From Microbispora oryzae (GTDB lineage Bacteria > Actinomycetota > Actinomycetes > Streptosporangiales > Streptosporangiaceae), in contig NZ_JAFCNB010000028.1 in assembly GCF_017896165.1 (NCBI RefSeq), positions 1 to 59,419 on the forward strand: a DNA stretch of 59,419 bases. Reading direction: 5' to 3'. Shown piece after piece: positions 17,497-25,964 of this stretch. A program made the translations under genes and the position numbers. Under the pieces are notes generated by a model. The model saw nothing but the letters and a program-made list of their open reading frames with translations, was not told the DNA's origin and searched no databases. The stretch's first letter is position 1. Every line of letters starts with the position of its first letter.

Positions 17497-18522
17497 ATGA
17501 GTATTACTGAACTCGGACGTACCGGGGCCGGCCCGGCGTCCGACGGGGGCGCCGATCTGGCGGTACGTGCGGAAGGGCTCGTGAAGACGTTCGGCACGCA
17601 CCGTGCCGTCGACGGGATCGACCTGGAAGTACGCCCGGGGGAGATCTTCGGTGTCCTCGGCCCGAACGGCGCCGGCAAGACCACCACACTACGGATGCTG
17701 GCCACCCTGTTGAAGATCGACGCGGGTCGTGCCGAGATCTTCGGGGTCGACGTGGCGGCCAACCCCCACATGATCCGCCAGCTCGTCGGCGTCACCGGAC
17801 AGTACGCGTCGGTCGACGAGAAGCTGACCGCCCGGGAGAACCTCTGGCTTTTCAGCCGCCTGCAGGGCATCGCCGCGCCGCGCGCCCGGCACATCGCCAC
17901 CGAACTGCTGGGTCAGTTCGGCCTGGAGGACGCCGCCGACAAACCGATCGCGCAGTACTCCGGCGGCATGCGGCGGCGCCTCGATCTGGCCGCCAGCCTG
18001 ATCACCAGGCCGCCTCTGATCTTCCTCGACGAGCCGACCACCGGTCTCGACCCCCGCACCCGGGGCCAGATGTGGGACACCATCCGGAGTCTGGTCACCG
18101 ACGGCTGCACGGTGCTGCTGACCACCCAATATCTGGACGAGGCCGACCAGCTCGCCGATCGTGTCGCCGTCATCGACCGCGGCCGCAAGGTCGCCGAGGG
18201 CACCCCCGACGAGTTGAAGACCGCCGTCGGCAACTCCACCCTCCAGGTGCAGCTCGCCGAGCCGGCCGACGTGCCGACCGCCGTGGAAATCGTACGGCGC
18301 GTCCTCGGCTCGGAACCGATCCTCAGCCCGGAGCAGGGCCGCCTCAACGTCGCCCTCGACCAGGCCGACCTGGCCGCGGAGGTGCTGATCGGGCTGCGTA
18401 CCGCCGGAGTTTCGATCTCCTCGGTGAGCGTGGCCAAGCCCAGTCTTGACGAGGTGTTCCTCGCCCTCACCGGTCACGAAGCGGACGATGAGCACGAGGC
18501 CGGCACGGAGGAGAACCGATGA
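17497..18522 (+). CDS. DrrA-type ABC transporter ATP-binding protein
   Basis: 341 residues from ATG 17497. Walker A is GPNGAGKTTT (about 53-62), the signature YSGGMRRRLDLAASL, Walker B LIFLDEPTTGLDPRTR and the H-loop TTQYLDEA. The C-terminal extension (about residues 240-330) with SVAKPSLDEVFLALTG is the DrrA-type regulatory domain. DrrAB pairs usually export drugs or made natural products. The frame is open upstream but that sequence overlaps the SDR gene. It overlaps the permease gene by 4 bases. Confidence 0.92.
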   Translation: MSITELGRTGAGPASDGGADLAVRAEGLVKTFGTHRAVDGIDLEVRPGEIFGVLGPNGAGKTTTLRMLATLLKIDAGRAEIFGVDVAANPHMIRQLVGVTGQYASVDEKLTARENLWLFSRLQGIAAPRARHIATELLGQFGLEDAADKPIAQYSGGMRRRLDLAASLITRPPLIFLDEPTTGLDPRTRGQMWDTIRSLVTDGCTVLLTTQYLDEADQLADRVAVIDRGRKVAEGTPDELKTAVGNSTLQVQLAEPADVPTAVEIVRRVLGSEPILSPEQGRLNVALDQADLAAEVLIGLRTAGVSISSVSVAKPSLDEVFLALTGHEADDEHEAGTEENR

Positions 18523-19355
18523 GCACGGTGATCGCACCTGTCCGCGAGACGGTCCGGGCCGCCGACCGCGTGGCGGCCGCCCGGCGGCGCGTCTCCACGG
18601 CGGAGACCTTCAGCCAGACCCTGATGATGGCCTGGCGTGCGCTCAAGAAGATGCGCCGCAACCCCGAGCAGTTCTTCGACGTGGCGCTGCAGCCGATCCT
18701 GTTCACCGCGATGTTCGCCTTCATCTTCGGCGGCGCCATCGCCGGCGACGTGCAGAGCTACCTCCCCCTCATGATCCCCGGCATCCTCGCGCAGACCGTG
18801 CTGACCACGTGCATGGCCACGGGCACGCAGCTGCGCGAGGACATGGAGAAGGGCGTCTTCGACCGGTTCAAGTCGTTGCCGATCGCGCGGATCGCGCCGC
18901 TCGCCGGCCCGATGGTGGCCGACCTGGTCCGCTACACGATCGCGGCCACCCTGACCTTCGGCATGGGCCTGGTGATGGGCTACCGGCCGGGCGGCGGAGC
19001 CGGCGGCGTGCTCGCCGCGATCCTGCTCGCGATCTTCACGGGTTGGTCGCTGGCGTGGGTCTTCACCTGGGTCGGCACGATCGCCCGGAGCGCCCAGGCC
19101 GTGCAGGGCATCTCCATGATGATCCTGTTTCCGCTGACGTTCCTGTCGAACGCGTTCGTGCCCATTGACACCCTGCCGGGATGGCTGGCCGCGTTCGTTC
19201 GGGTCAACCCGGTGTCACACCTGGTCACGGCCGCCCGCGACCTCGCCAACAACGCCTCCCTCAGCGGAGAGGTGGGCTGGACGCTCCTCGCGAGCGTGAT
19301 CGTCATGGTGATCTTCGCTCCGCTCTCGGTACGCAGCTACAAACGGCATATGTGA
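18519..19355 (+). CDS. DrrB-type ABC transporter permease
   Basis: 278 residues of the ABC-2 permease family: a cytoplasmic N-terminus (1-50), six predicted TM helices (about 55-75, 85-110, 135-160, 165-190, 200-215 and 245-268) and the usual NPVSHLVTAARDLA segment before the last helix. It works with the ATPase encoded just upstream. The cargo may be the pyritide-like product 3 kb upstream, by proximity only. Its last 141 bases overlap the 3' end of the minus-strand regulator. Confidence 0.9.
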   Translation: MSTVIAPVRETVRAADRVAAARRRVSTAETFSQTLMMAWRALKKMRRNPEQFFDVALQPILFTAMFAFIFGGAIAGDVQSYLPLMIPGILAQTVLTTCMATGTQLREDMEKGVFDRFKSLPIARIAPLAGPMVADLVRYTIAATLTFGMGLVMGYRPGGGAGGVLAAILLAIFTGWSLAWVFTWVGTIARSAQAVQGISMMILFPLTFLSNAFVPIDTLPGWLAAFVRVNPVSHLVTAARDLANNASLSGEVGWTLLASVIVMVIFAPLSVRSYKRHM

Positions 19356-22300
19356 TCCCCGGCGGCCCGCGGCCCGCTCGACGAGACTCCGCGCCTCGTC
19401 GAGCAGGTCAGGGCCGCGTCGATCGCCGTACTCGGCCCGCACGGCGGCGATCATCCCGGGCACCGCCCGCTCCGCGTACGGTTCGATCCGTTCGAAGGCC
19501 ATGCTGGGCATGCTGTTGTGGTAGGTGAACCGGTCGGCCAGCACCAGCAGCCCGATCGCGTCGCGGGGAGTCATCGCCCCCCGCAGCAGCCCCCACACGC
19601 CGAGCCCGAAGAGCACCGTGCCGCACAGGGGGTAGTCGAAGGCAGGGTCGTCCACGGTCCACAGGGCGGGGTTCCAGGCATCGTAGAAGGAACCCTCCCG
19701 GGCCAGCGGGTTGTAACCCCAGGCGATGGAGAACAGCGTCTCGCCGTACCCGGCGTCCTCCGGCGACGCGTGGTACGCGTACGCCGTGAGGCCGGCGGAC
19801 ACCGCGATGATCACCCACGGCGTCTCCGCCGGCTGGCTGCTCTTCGGCAGGCGCAGATCACGCGCCCGCTCGACGGCCAGGCGATACTCCCGGAGAGCGG
19901 CGGCCGTCTCGCCGCGGGCGAGGGCGAGCTCGGCCGAACACATCGCGGCGATCGCCGACACTCCGAGCACCGCCTCGCCGGCGTTGATCCGGGTGATCTC
20001 GGCGAGCTCGGCCTCGGCGGTGCCGGTATCGCCGTCGTTGAGAGCGGCGACCAGCAGCACCGTACGGAGCTGGGTCTCGTCCTCGGTCGCCGCGAGCCGG
20101 TGCAACACCGGGAGGGCGGTCAACGCGTGCCCGACCGCCCCCCGGTGGTCGCCGCGCCGCAACAGCAGATGGGCGAGCGCGGTGTGCAGGATCGCGGCGA
20201 GCCACGGTCCGTCGTCCTCGGGCAGCATCGTCAGGGTCCGCTCGGCGGCCTCGATCGCCCCGGTCATGTCTCCCGCGTTCTCCAGGATGTAGACGCTCAT
20301 CTGCGTCGCCATGGAGGCGACGTGCGGGTCGCGGCTCCGCCGCAGCTCCCCCAGCCGGCGGTGCATCTCGCCCCCGTCGCTCACATGACAGGCGAACAGC
20401 ACCGTGGCCATCGCCGCCAGCCGGGGGTCCGTCGTGGCGGTGACGGGCAGCGCCTGAAGAAGGTCGCGTACCGGCTCGGCCCGGTGATCGGTGACCATGC
20501 TGTTCATAAGCGTGAGCAGCATGGCACCCCTGGTCACCTCGACAAGGTGCGGGGGCGGCGCCCAGGCGGCGACCACTTCACAGATCGCGTCCAGGTGGAC
20601 GAGGAGCCGGGAGTGGTCGCCGCGGATCGACCACAGCGCCCCGAGGCCGGCCAGCAACTGGACCGCCGTGGCCGGGTCGGCCTCGCCGAGGGCCTGCCGG
20701 AACAGATCGGCGAGGTTGCCCTCCTCCGCCCGCATCGCGTCGACCGCCGCGAACTGGGCCGAGGTGAACATCGCACCGCCGTGTTCGACGGCGTACGCCG
20801 TCGCCCAGGCCCGTTGCGCCTCCCGGGCGGGTGTCTCCTCACCGGCCTCCCTCAGGCGCATCCGGCCGAACTCCCTGACGGTCTCCAGCATCCGGTAACG
20901 CAGGCCGTGCGTCGTCTCGGTGAGGCTCAGCATCGACTGCTCGGTCAGCGCGGCCAGGACGTGCAGGGCGTCCGGGCCGAGCACCTGTTCGGCCGTGGCC
21001 AGCGTGAAGCCGTCGCCGAACAGCGACAACCTCCGCAGCGCCCGCCGTTCCGGCTCGTCGAGCAGGTTCCACGACCAGTCGATGACCGCGAGCAGCGTCT
21101 GGTGCCGGTCGGGGGCCGTACGGTTCCCACCGCGCAGCAGGGCGAACCGGTCCGCCAGGCGCCGCGAGATCTCCTCCACCGACATCACCCGTGCCCGGGC
21201 GGCGGCCAGCTCGATCGCGAGGGGCAGGCCGTCGAGGCGGGCGACGATCTCCTCGGCCACGCCGTCGTCGATCCGTACGCCGGGGCGGGCGGCCGTGGCG
21301 CGCTGGCGGAACAGCTCCACCGCGTCGCCCGTCGGCAGTTCTCCGAGCAGGTAGACCCGTTCGGCGGGGATGGACAGAGTGGCGCGCGAGGTGGTGAGCA
21401 CCCGCAGGTCGCGGGTGGTCACGGTCAGGAAGCCCACCAGGTCGGCGACGGCCTCGATCACGTGCTCACAGTTGTCCAGGATGAGCAGCGCCGGGGCCTG
21501 GTCGAGATGCCGGGCGATCCGGGCACGGACGTCCGAGCGCTGCTCCGCGGTCAGGACACGGCGCCCGCTGACCGAGTCACGAACGCCGAGTGCCGAGCCG
21601 ACCTCGCCCACCACGCCCTCGGGTGAGGAGACGCCGACGAGCTCGACGAAGTGGGCGACGGGCTGCGCGGCGTTCCTGCCGACGACGTGAGCCAGCCGCG
21701 TCTTGCCCAGCCCGCCGGGGCCGATGATCGAGACCACCCGGTTGGTCTGCAACAGGGCGTGTACCGCACGGATGTCGTCGTCGCGGCCGAGCAGCGAGGA
21801 ACCGTCGAACAGGATGCCCTCACGCACCGGCCGATCGGCGACGAGCAGCTCGGCGTACACGCGGGCGAGCTCAGGCCCCGGTTCGGTGCCGAGCCGCGCG
21901 GCCAGGCCCGCGCGATATCGCTCGTAGCGCTCCAATGCGGCCGCGACGCCTCGTACGGCGGTCTCGCTCCGCAGGAGGCAGGCGAGCAGTTCCTCGTCGT
22001 GCGGCCGATCGGCCGCGGCCTCCTCCAGCAGCGGCAGCGCGCTCTCGTGAGCGCCGCTCCGGCCCCACGCGATCGCCGCCACCCGCCGCGCCTCGGCCGC
22101 CCAGCCCGCGGCGGCTCGCCGCAGGTCGGCGAGTGGGCCCGCGGCGCCGTCCAAACCGCCGGCCACGAGGCCCATGGCCTCTTCGGCCCGGCGGCGCGCG
22201 ACCGTCATGTCGCCTTCGCCCAGCGCGGTCCGCGCCTGCTCCACCAGCGCGCCGAGGAGCAGGGCGTCCACCTCGCCGGAGGGCAGCCCGAGCCGGTAAC

Positions 22301-22544
22301 CACGCGGGATCCGCACCACGGCCTCGGCGCAGGTCGCCGTCCTGGTCCGTGAGACGACCACCTGCAGCGCCTTCGACGGGTTGGCCGGAGCCTCGTCGGG
22401 CCACAGCTCCTCGATCAGGCGCTCGTCGCCGACCCCGGCGCGCCCGTGCATGGCGAGCACGGCCAGCAGGGTCTGCGCGCGATCGCCGATCACGCGCGCA
22501 CCCTGCCAGCGGACGCCGTCGAGCAGGACCAGTGCGGGGGACAC
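19215..22544 (-). CDS. SARP/AfsR-like regulator: winged helix, BTAD, NB-ARC, TPR-like
   Basis: 1109 residues. The order is an OmpR-like winged helix (about 10-90, ending RIPRGYRLGLPSGEVDA), a BTAD (95-235), an NB-ARC P-loop domain (about 250-500, Walker A GPGGLGKTR 275-283, ALLILDNCEHV Walker B-like, LDGLPLAIELAAARA) and a long helical TPR-like C-terminal region. Proteins of this build switch on natural-product operons in actinomycetes. GTG 22544 has GAGGG 6 bases upstream. The stop lies inside the permease gene on the other strand, so the last 47 codons are antisense to it. Confidence 0.9.
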   Translation of the reverse strand: MSPALVLLDGVRWQGARVIGDRAQTLLAVLAMHGRAGVGDERLIEELWPDEAPANPSKALQVVVSRTRTATCAEAVVRIPRGYRLGLPSGEVDALLLGALVEQARTALGEGDMTVARRRAEEAMGLVAGGLDGAAGPLADLRRAAAGWAAEARRVAAIAWGRSGAHESALPLLEEAAADRPHDEELLACLLRSETAVRGVAAALERYERYRAGLAARLGTEPGPELARVYAELLVADRPVREGILFDGSSLLGRDDDIRAVHALLQTNRVVSIIGPGGLGKTRLAHVVGRNAAQPVAHFVELVGVSSPEGVVGEVGSALGVRDSVSGRRVLTAEQRSDVRARIARHLDQAPALLILDNCEHVIEAVADLVGFLTVTTRDLRVLTTSRATLSIPAERVYLLGELPTGDAVELFRQRATAARPGVRIDDGVAEEIVARLDGLPLAIELAAARARVMSVEEISRRLADRFALLRGGNRTAPDRHQTLLAVIDWSWNLLDEPERRALRRLSLFGDGFTLATAEQVLGPDALHVLAALTEQSMLSLTETTHGLRYRMLETVREFGRMRLREAGEETPAREAQRAWATAYAVEHGGAMFTSAQFAAVDAMRAEEGNLADLFRQALGEADPATAVQLLAGLGALWSIRGDHSRLLVHLDAICEVVAAWAPPPHLVEVTRGAMLLTLMNSMVTDHRAEPVRDLLQALPVTATTDPRLAAMATVLFACHVSDGGEMHRRLGELRRSRDPHVASMATQMSVYILENAGDMTGAIEAAERTLTMLPEDDGPWLAAILHTALAHLLLRRGDHRGAVGHALTALPVLHRLAATEDETQLRTVLLVAALNDGDTGTAEAELAEITRINAGEAVLGVSAIAAMCSAELALARGETAAALREYRLAVERARDLRLPKSSQPAETPWVIIAVSAGLTAYAYHASPEDAGYGETLFSIAWGYNPLAREGSFYDAWNPALWTVDDPAFDYPLCGTVLFGLGVWGLLRGAMTPRDAIGLLVLADRFTYHNSMPSMAFERIEPYAERAVPGMIAAVRAEYGDRRGPDLLDEARSLVERAAGRRGSHMPFVAAYRERSEDHHDDHAREERPAHLSAEGGVVGEVAGGRDQV

Positions 22545-22687
22545 ACCCTCAGCTTACGGACGACTTACGCTCGACGAGCGTGACCGCGTGTGTGCGCACC
22601 GAATCCCCACCCTTAAGAGAGTTGTAAGACGTCCTCAGGCACGTATCGTCCCGACCAGTGATCTCGGATGCACGAGAAGGGACCCGC

Positions 22688-23050
22688 ATGACGGGCGAAG
22701 TGGTGCGACGCGTGTTCGAGAGAGTCGATTCGTTCGACCCGAGCGAGTTCGGGCGCCTGCTCGCAGAGGACGCCACATTTGTGTTCGGAAACGCCGAGCC
22801 GCTGACGGGACGCGACGCCATAGTCGCCGGTTTGAGGACGTTCTACTCGACCATCGGCGGCCTGCGGCACCGGATCGTCCGGAACTGGCAGGTGGATGCC
22901 GACACCATCGCCGAGACCGAGGTGACCTACCGCCGGCTCGACGGCAAGGACGTCAGCGCCGTAGCCGTATCGATCTGGCGCACCCGCGACGACGGCCTGA
23001 TCTCGGACTACCGGATATTCGTCGACCTCGCCCCCGTCTACGCGGCCTAG
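22688..23050 (+). CDS. SnoaL/NTF2-like fold protein
   Basis: 120 residues from ATG 22688, with GAAGGGA upstream. The NTF2-like pattern is clear: an N-terminal helix (VVRRVFERVDSFDPSEFGRLLAEDATFVFG), GRDAIVAGLRTFYSTI, then curved strands (RIVRNWQVDADTIAETEVTYRRLDG and VAVSIWRTRDDGLISDYRIFVDLAPVY). The family includes cyclases, isomerases, ketosteroid isomerase-like enzymes and non-enzymatic binders, so the role stays open. It is divergent from the SARP regulator. Confidence 0.75.
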   Translation: MTGEVVRRVFERVDSFDPSEFGRLLAEDATFVFGNAEPLTGRDAIVAGLRTFYSTIGGLRHRIVRNWQVDADTIAETEVTYRRLDGKDVSAVAVSIWRTRDDGLISDYRIFVDLAPVYAA

Positions 23051-23259
23051 CACCCCGAACCGGTCCCCCGGCTCCACCGGACTTCACCCAGCGCAGCCGG
23101 GTCAGGATCTTCCAGGTCTACAAGGTGGCCACGGCGCGTTCCCCGCAGGCGCGGATGGGAGCTGCGCGCGTTTGCCGCGATCAGGTCATGCGTGGCACCG
23201 GACTCCGGGGCCCAGGTGGCCTGGGCGCCGCTCGCCGGTTGCGCGGCCTCCCACCTGAG

Positions 23260-23800
23260 TCAGCGGGCTTCGAGGTTGCCGTGTGCCTCGATTGAGAGGT
23301 CCTGCCAGTCGGCCCAGGTCTTGAGCCGGTCTGCGTAGGCCCGCTCGATCAGTGGGTGGAAGCCCTTGCCGAACAGCACCCGCACCGGCGGGTTGGCGGA
23401 GTCCACGAGCTTCAGCAGTGCCTGCGCCGCGGCGGCCGGGTCGCCTGCGGGCATCCTCCCTGCCATCGCCCCGAGGTGCTGACGGAGACCGTCGTAGGCC
23501 GGGTCGGGCTTGGCCATGTAGCCGTTGGCGAGCGGGTCGGGGTTGTCGCCGTTCCGGGTGGCGAAGCCGCCGGGCTCGATGATGGTCACCTTGACGCCGA
23601 ACTCGGCGACCTCGCCGGCGAGCGCTTCGTTCAGGCCCTCCAGGGCCCACTTAGAGGCGTGGTACGCGCCGCCGAGCGGCATCGCGATGACCCCGGCGGC
23701 CGAGGAAAGCTGGATGATGTGCCCCGAGCGCTGCTCGCGCAGGTACGGCAGCGCGGCCTGGACCACCCACACCGCGCCGAACAGATTGGTCTCGAGCTGG
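23260..23800 (-). pseudogene. Short-chain dehydrogenase, N-terminal half lost
   Basis: The readable C-terminal part starts around QLETNLFGAVWVVQAALPYL and goes on through SGHIIQLSSAAGVIAMPLGGAYHASKWALEGLNEALA, which holds the catalytic Ser and YHASK, to a normal end. The Rossmann GxxxGxG half is missing. At about 23800 the SDR sequence stops abruptly and an IS5-like remnant begins. It is most simply read as an SDR gene cut by an insertion sequence, followed by deletion. An internal ATG at 23772 could give a 170-residue piece, but without the cofactor site. Confidence 0.75.
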
Positions 23801-23901
23801 CAAGGGTGCGGTTCGACAGGGGAATCGCGGCAGGGTAAGACAGCAACGACGCTCCCGGTTGGGGCATCGGATCTTGGTCGACTGCTGTCTTACCGGGAGC
23901 C
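23801..23901 (-). mobile_element. IS5-type insertion sequence remnant (transposase N-terminus)
   Basis: A minus-strand ATG at 23867 opens with LLSYPAAIPLSNRTLA, which resembles the conserved start of actinomycete IS5-group transposases (YPSxxxLSxxTL). It runs straight into the truncated SDR at about 23801. Outside the ATG, GGTAAGACAGCA (minus strand, 23884-23895) and its copy GTAAGACAGCAA (23835-23846, plus) form an inverted pair; the region near 23895-23901 is probably the terminal repeat. Only about 100 bases of the element remain. Confidence 0.5.
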
Positions 23902-23981
23902 TCACCTCACACCCAACCCCGCTCCCCGCCACTGTAGGTCCGAGGTTGAGTGAATACGGTGAGCGCTGCTAGCTTCACCCG

Positions 23982-24923
23982 GTGGACGACATGCGTGCAC
24001 GGGCGGAGGCGATCGAGAACTTCGCCGCGGCACTGCGAGAACTTCGCAATTCGGTCGGCAACCCCCCTTTCCGCGAGATGTCTGGCCGATCGGGTGCGAT
24101 TTCGCACACGACATTGCACGAAGCCACGAAAGGTAATCGGCTCCCGAGTTGGGAGACCACGGTCGAGTTCGTCAGGGCGTGCGGCGCGGACCCGGCCGCG
24201 TACCGCGAACGCTGGGAGATGGCGAACCTGGCGGTCAGATCGGCGGGCGCCGGAGAACCCTCACTCGGTGAGACCGCGGCATCTGCGCCTGCGTCGCCGC
24301 CACCGCCCGACGAGATCGCGGGCGACGCCCAGCCGGTCCTCCCCGCGCCGAATGAGCGAAGGCGATTCCGGCTGACCCGCCCGGCTCTGGCCGCGATCGC
24401 GACGGCCACCGTGGGTGTGGCGGCAGCGGTCTTCATCGCGGTCGCCGTCAGTCGCGGCTCCGGGACCGACGGACGCGGCCCGGACCCGTCCGGAAGCCCG
24501 TCGAAGGCCGCGCTGTCGGCAGCCGACTGCCCGGTGCGCCCGACCAACCCGCCGTGGGCCCCACCCACGCACAAGGGTGATTCGGGCGCGTTCATCGGGG
24601 ACATCACGCTGCCCGACTGCACGCGCGTCGGCCCCAGCGAGACCAAGACCAAGGTATGGCGGCTGAAGAACGTCGGGACCGTGCCGTGGAAGGGATATAC
24701 GCTGCATCGCCTCGACCTCCCGCAGCGACCCGATCAATGCCAGACCATCTCCGACATACCGATCAAGGACACGCGTCCCGGAGAGACCGTCGACATCCGG
24801 ACCTTCGTCACCACGCCGAGGAACCCGGGGTTGTGCTACGTGCGGTTCAAGATGATGGACGGTTCGGGAGTGGTCGCGTTCCCCGGAGGCCGGCCGCTCA
24901 ACTTCCAGATCATCGTCGGGTGA
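23982..24923 (+). CDS. HTH - transmembrane - NBR1-type Ig-like protein
   Basis: 313 residues. The N-terminal XRE-like helix-turn-helix (about 9-75: FAAALRELRNSVG, SHTTLHEATKGNRLPSWETTVEFVRACG) is followed by a Pro-rich linker, one TM helix (about 133-153) and an extracytoplasmic Cys-containing Ig-like domain (about 190-313) with DITLPDCTRVGPSETKTKVWRLKNVGTVPWKGY. That last pattern is the NBR1-like Ig domain. Such one-pass proteins could link an outside signal to DNA or to partner proteins. The role is unknown. GTG 23982 is used; ATG 23991 is the alternative, and neither has a clear ribosome site. Confidence 0.78.
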   Translation: MDDMRARAEAIENFAAALRELRNSVGNPPFREMSGRSGAISHTTLHEATKGNRLPSWETTVEFVRACGADPAAYRERWEMANLAVRSAGAGEPSLGETAASAPASPPPPDEIAGDAQPVLPAPNERRRFRLTRPALAAIATATVGVAAAVFIAVAVSRGSGTDGRGPDPSGSPSKAALSAADCPVRPTNPPWAPPTHKGDSGAFIGDITLPDCTRVGPSETKTKVWRLKNVGTVPWKGYTLHRLDLPQRPDQCQTISDIPIKDTRPGETVDIRTFVTTPRNPGLCYVRFKMMDGSGVVAFPGGRPLNFQIIVG

Positions 24924-24985
24924 CGCCCGTTCCCCGCCGTGCATCGCACGGCGGGGAATCAGGGGCCGACGGCTCCGGGAGTTCG

Positions 24986-25930
24986 CTATCCGAGAGCGAT
25001 CCCGTTGTAGTAGTTCCTGAGGATCCTGGAGTAGCTCCAGCCCGCCTTGGCCTTGTCGCGAGAGCCGGTCTGCGACATCCAGTCGCCGGTGACCCAGTTG
25101 CCACACGCCGTCGTCGTAGAGCAGTACTGGGCCTTGAAGATCTTCCCGCTGCGCGTCATCCGGGTGCCCCACGTCGCGTCCACCGCGGCGTTCGTCGCCG
25201 CGGTCGCGGAGCCGGGCTTGTACACCTGGCTCGACGTGTGGTCGGTGACGTCGTAGCACTGACCGCTCGGCGTCTTGCTCGCCGAGTTCAGCGCCCAGTA
25301 CCAGCCGAAGTTCTTGACGGCGATCGCCCCGGCCTTCAGGGACTCCCTCGGCCAGTACGACGGCCACTCGTTGGGCAGGACGTTCTTGATGTAGGTCTTG
25401 AACGGCACCCGGTCCACACGATTGAGGGATTTCCGGTAGACGAGGATCGTCGTGGGCAGCCTGGTGTGCGTGCCGTCGGTCTTGCACCCGGCCGACGATG
25501 AGGAGCCCACGAACTGGTGTGAGGCGTTCTGGTTCTTGAGGGAGGGCGTGAGGTTGCCCCTGGCACCGGGCTTGAAGTCCTGGTAGGTGCCGCCGTAGTT
25601 GCTGTTGAAGTAGACCCGGACGGTCTTACCGCTGCGGTTCCAGACGGAGGCGGCGGAGTTCTTGATGCACTTGCCCTTGCCGGCGCCGGCTCCCTTGAAG
25701 TCGAAGCAGGAGGGCTGCTTGGTGCCGTAGTCGGCGACCGACCCCGCGAAGTCCGAGAGCGATCCCTGGTTGTTGCTGTTGAAGTAGTAGCAGAACTCAC
25801 CGGTCTCGCAGACGCCGTTGCGGCTTGCCGCCGAGGCGGGTGAGGCAGTGGCGAGCACCGCCCCGCCGAGCGCCATCGCGGCGGCCGCCGCGGTGAGCCG
25901 CGAGATCAGCCGTGCAGTTCTTGGAGACAC
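24986..25930 (-). CDS. Secreted peptidase inhibitor I36-like / SpoIID-like protein
   Basis: 314 residues: Sec signal (1-35, ASPASA), an I36/crystallin-like domain with Cys and aromatic residues (about 36-140, CETGEFCYYFNSNNQGS and VYFNSNYGGTYQDFKPG), then a SpoIID/LytB-like domain (about 150-314). The latter holds VPFKTYIKNVLPNEWPSYWPRESLKAGAIAVKNFGWYWA, including the Glu expected in SpoIID lytic transglycosylases. It should act on peptidoglycan outside the cell. GTG start with AGGAAGG upstream. A 369-bp block at its 5' end is identical to one in the next gene. Confidence 0.82.
   Translation of the reverse strand: MSPRTARLISRLTAAAAAMALGGAVLATASPASAASRNGVCETGEFCYYFNSNNQGSLSDFAGSVADYGTKQPSCFDFKGAGAGKGKCIKNSAASVWNRSGKTVRVYFNSNYGGTYQDFKPGARGNLTPSLKNQNASHQFVGSSSSAGCKTDGTHTRLPTTILVYRKSLNRVDRVPFKTYIKNVLPNEWPSYWPRESLKAGAIAVKNFGWYWALNSASKTPSGQCYDVTDHTSSQVYKPGSATAATNAAVDATWGTRMTRSGKIFKAQYCSTTTACGNWVTGDWMSQTGSRDKAKAGWSYSRILRNYYNGIALG
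25510..25878. repeat. 369-bp perfect direct repeat, copy A
   Basis: It matches 26450-26818 base for base by eye. It covers the last part of the signal peptide and the I36-like domain of the SpoIID-like gene. Outside it, the signal peptides and catalytic domains differ. Confidence 0.92.
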
Positions 25931-25964
25931 AGTTACCTTCCTCTTCGTCAGAGGCCGTGGTGTG

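Noticed and set aside
19518..21626. 702-codon plus-strand frame opposite the SARP regulator
   Set aside because: An antisense frame of a well-supported regulator; the product is low-complexity and has no recognisable domain.
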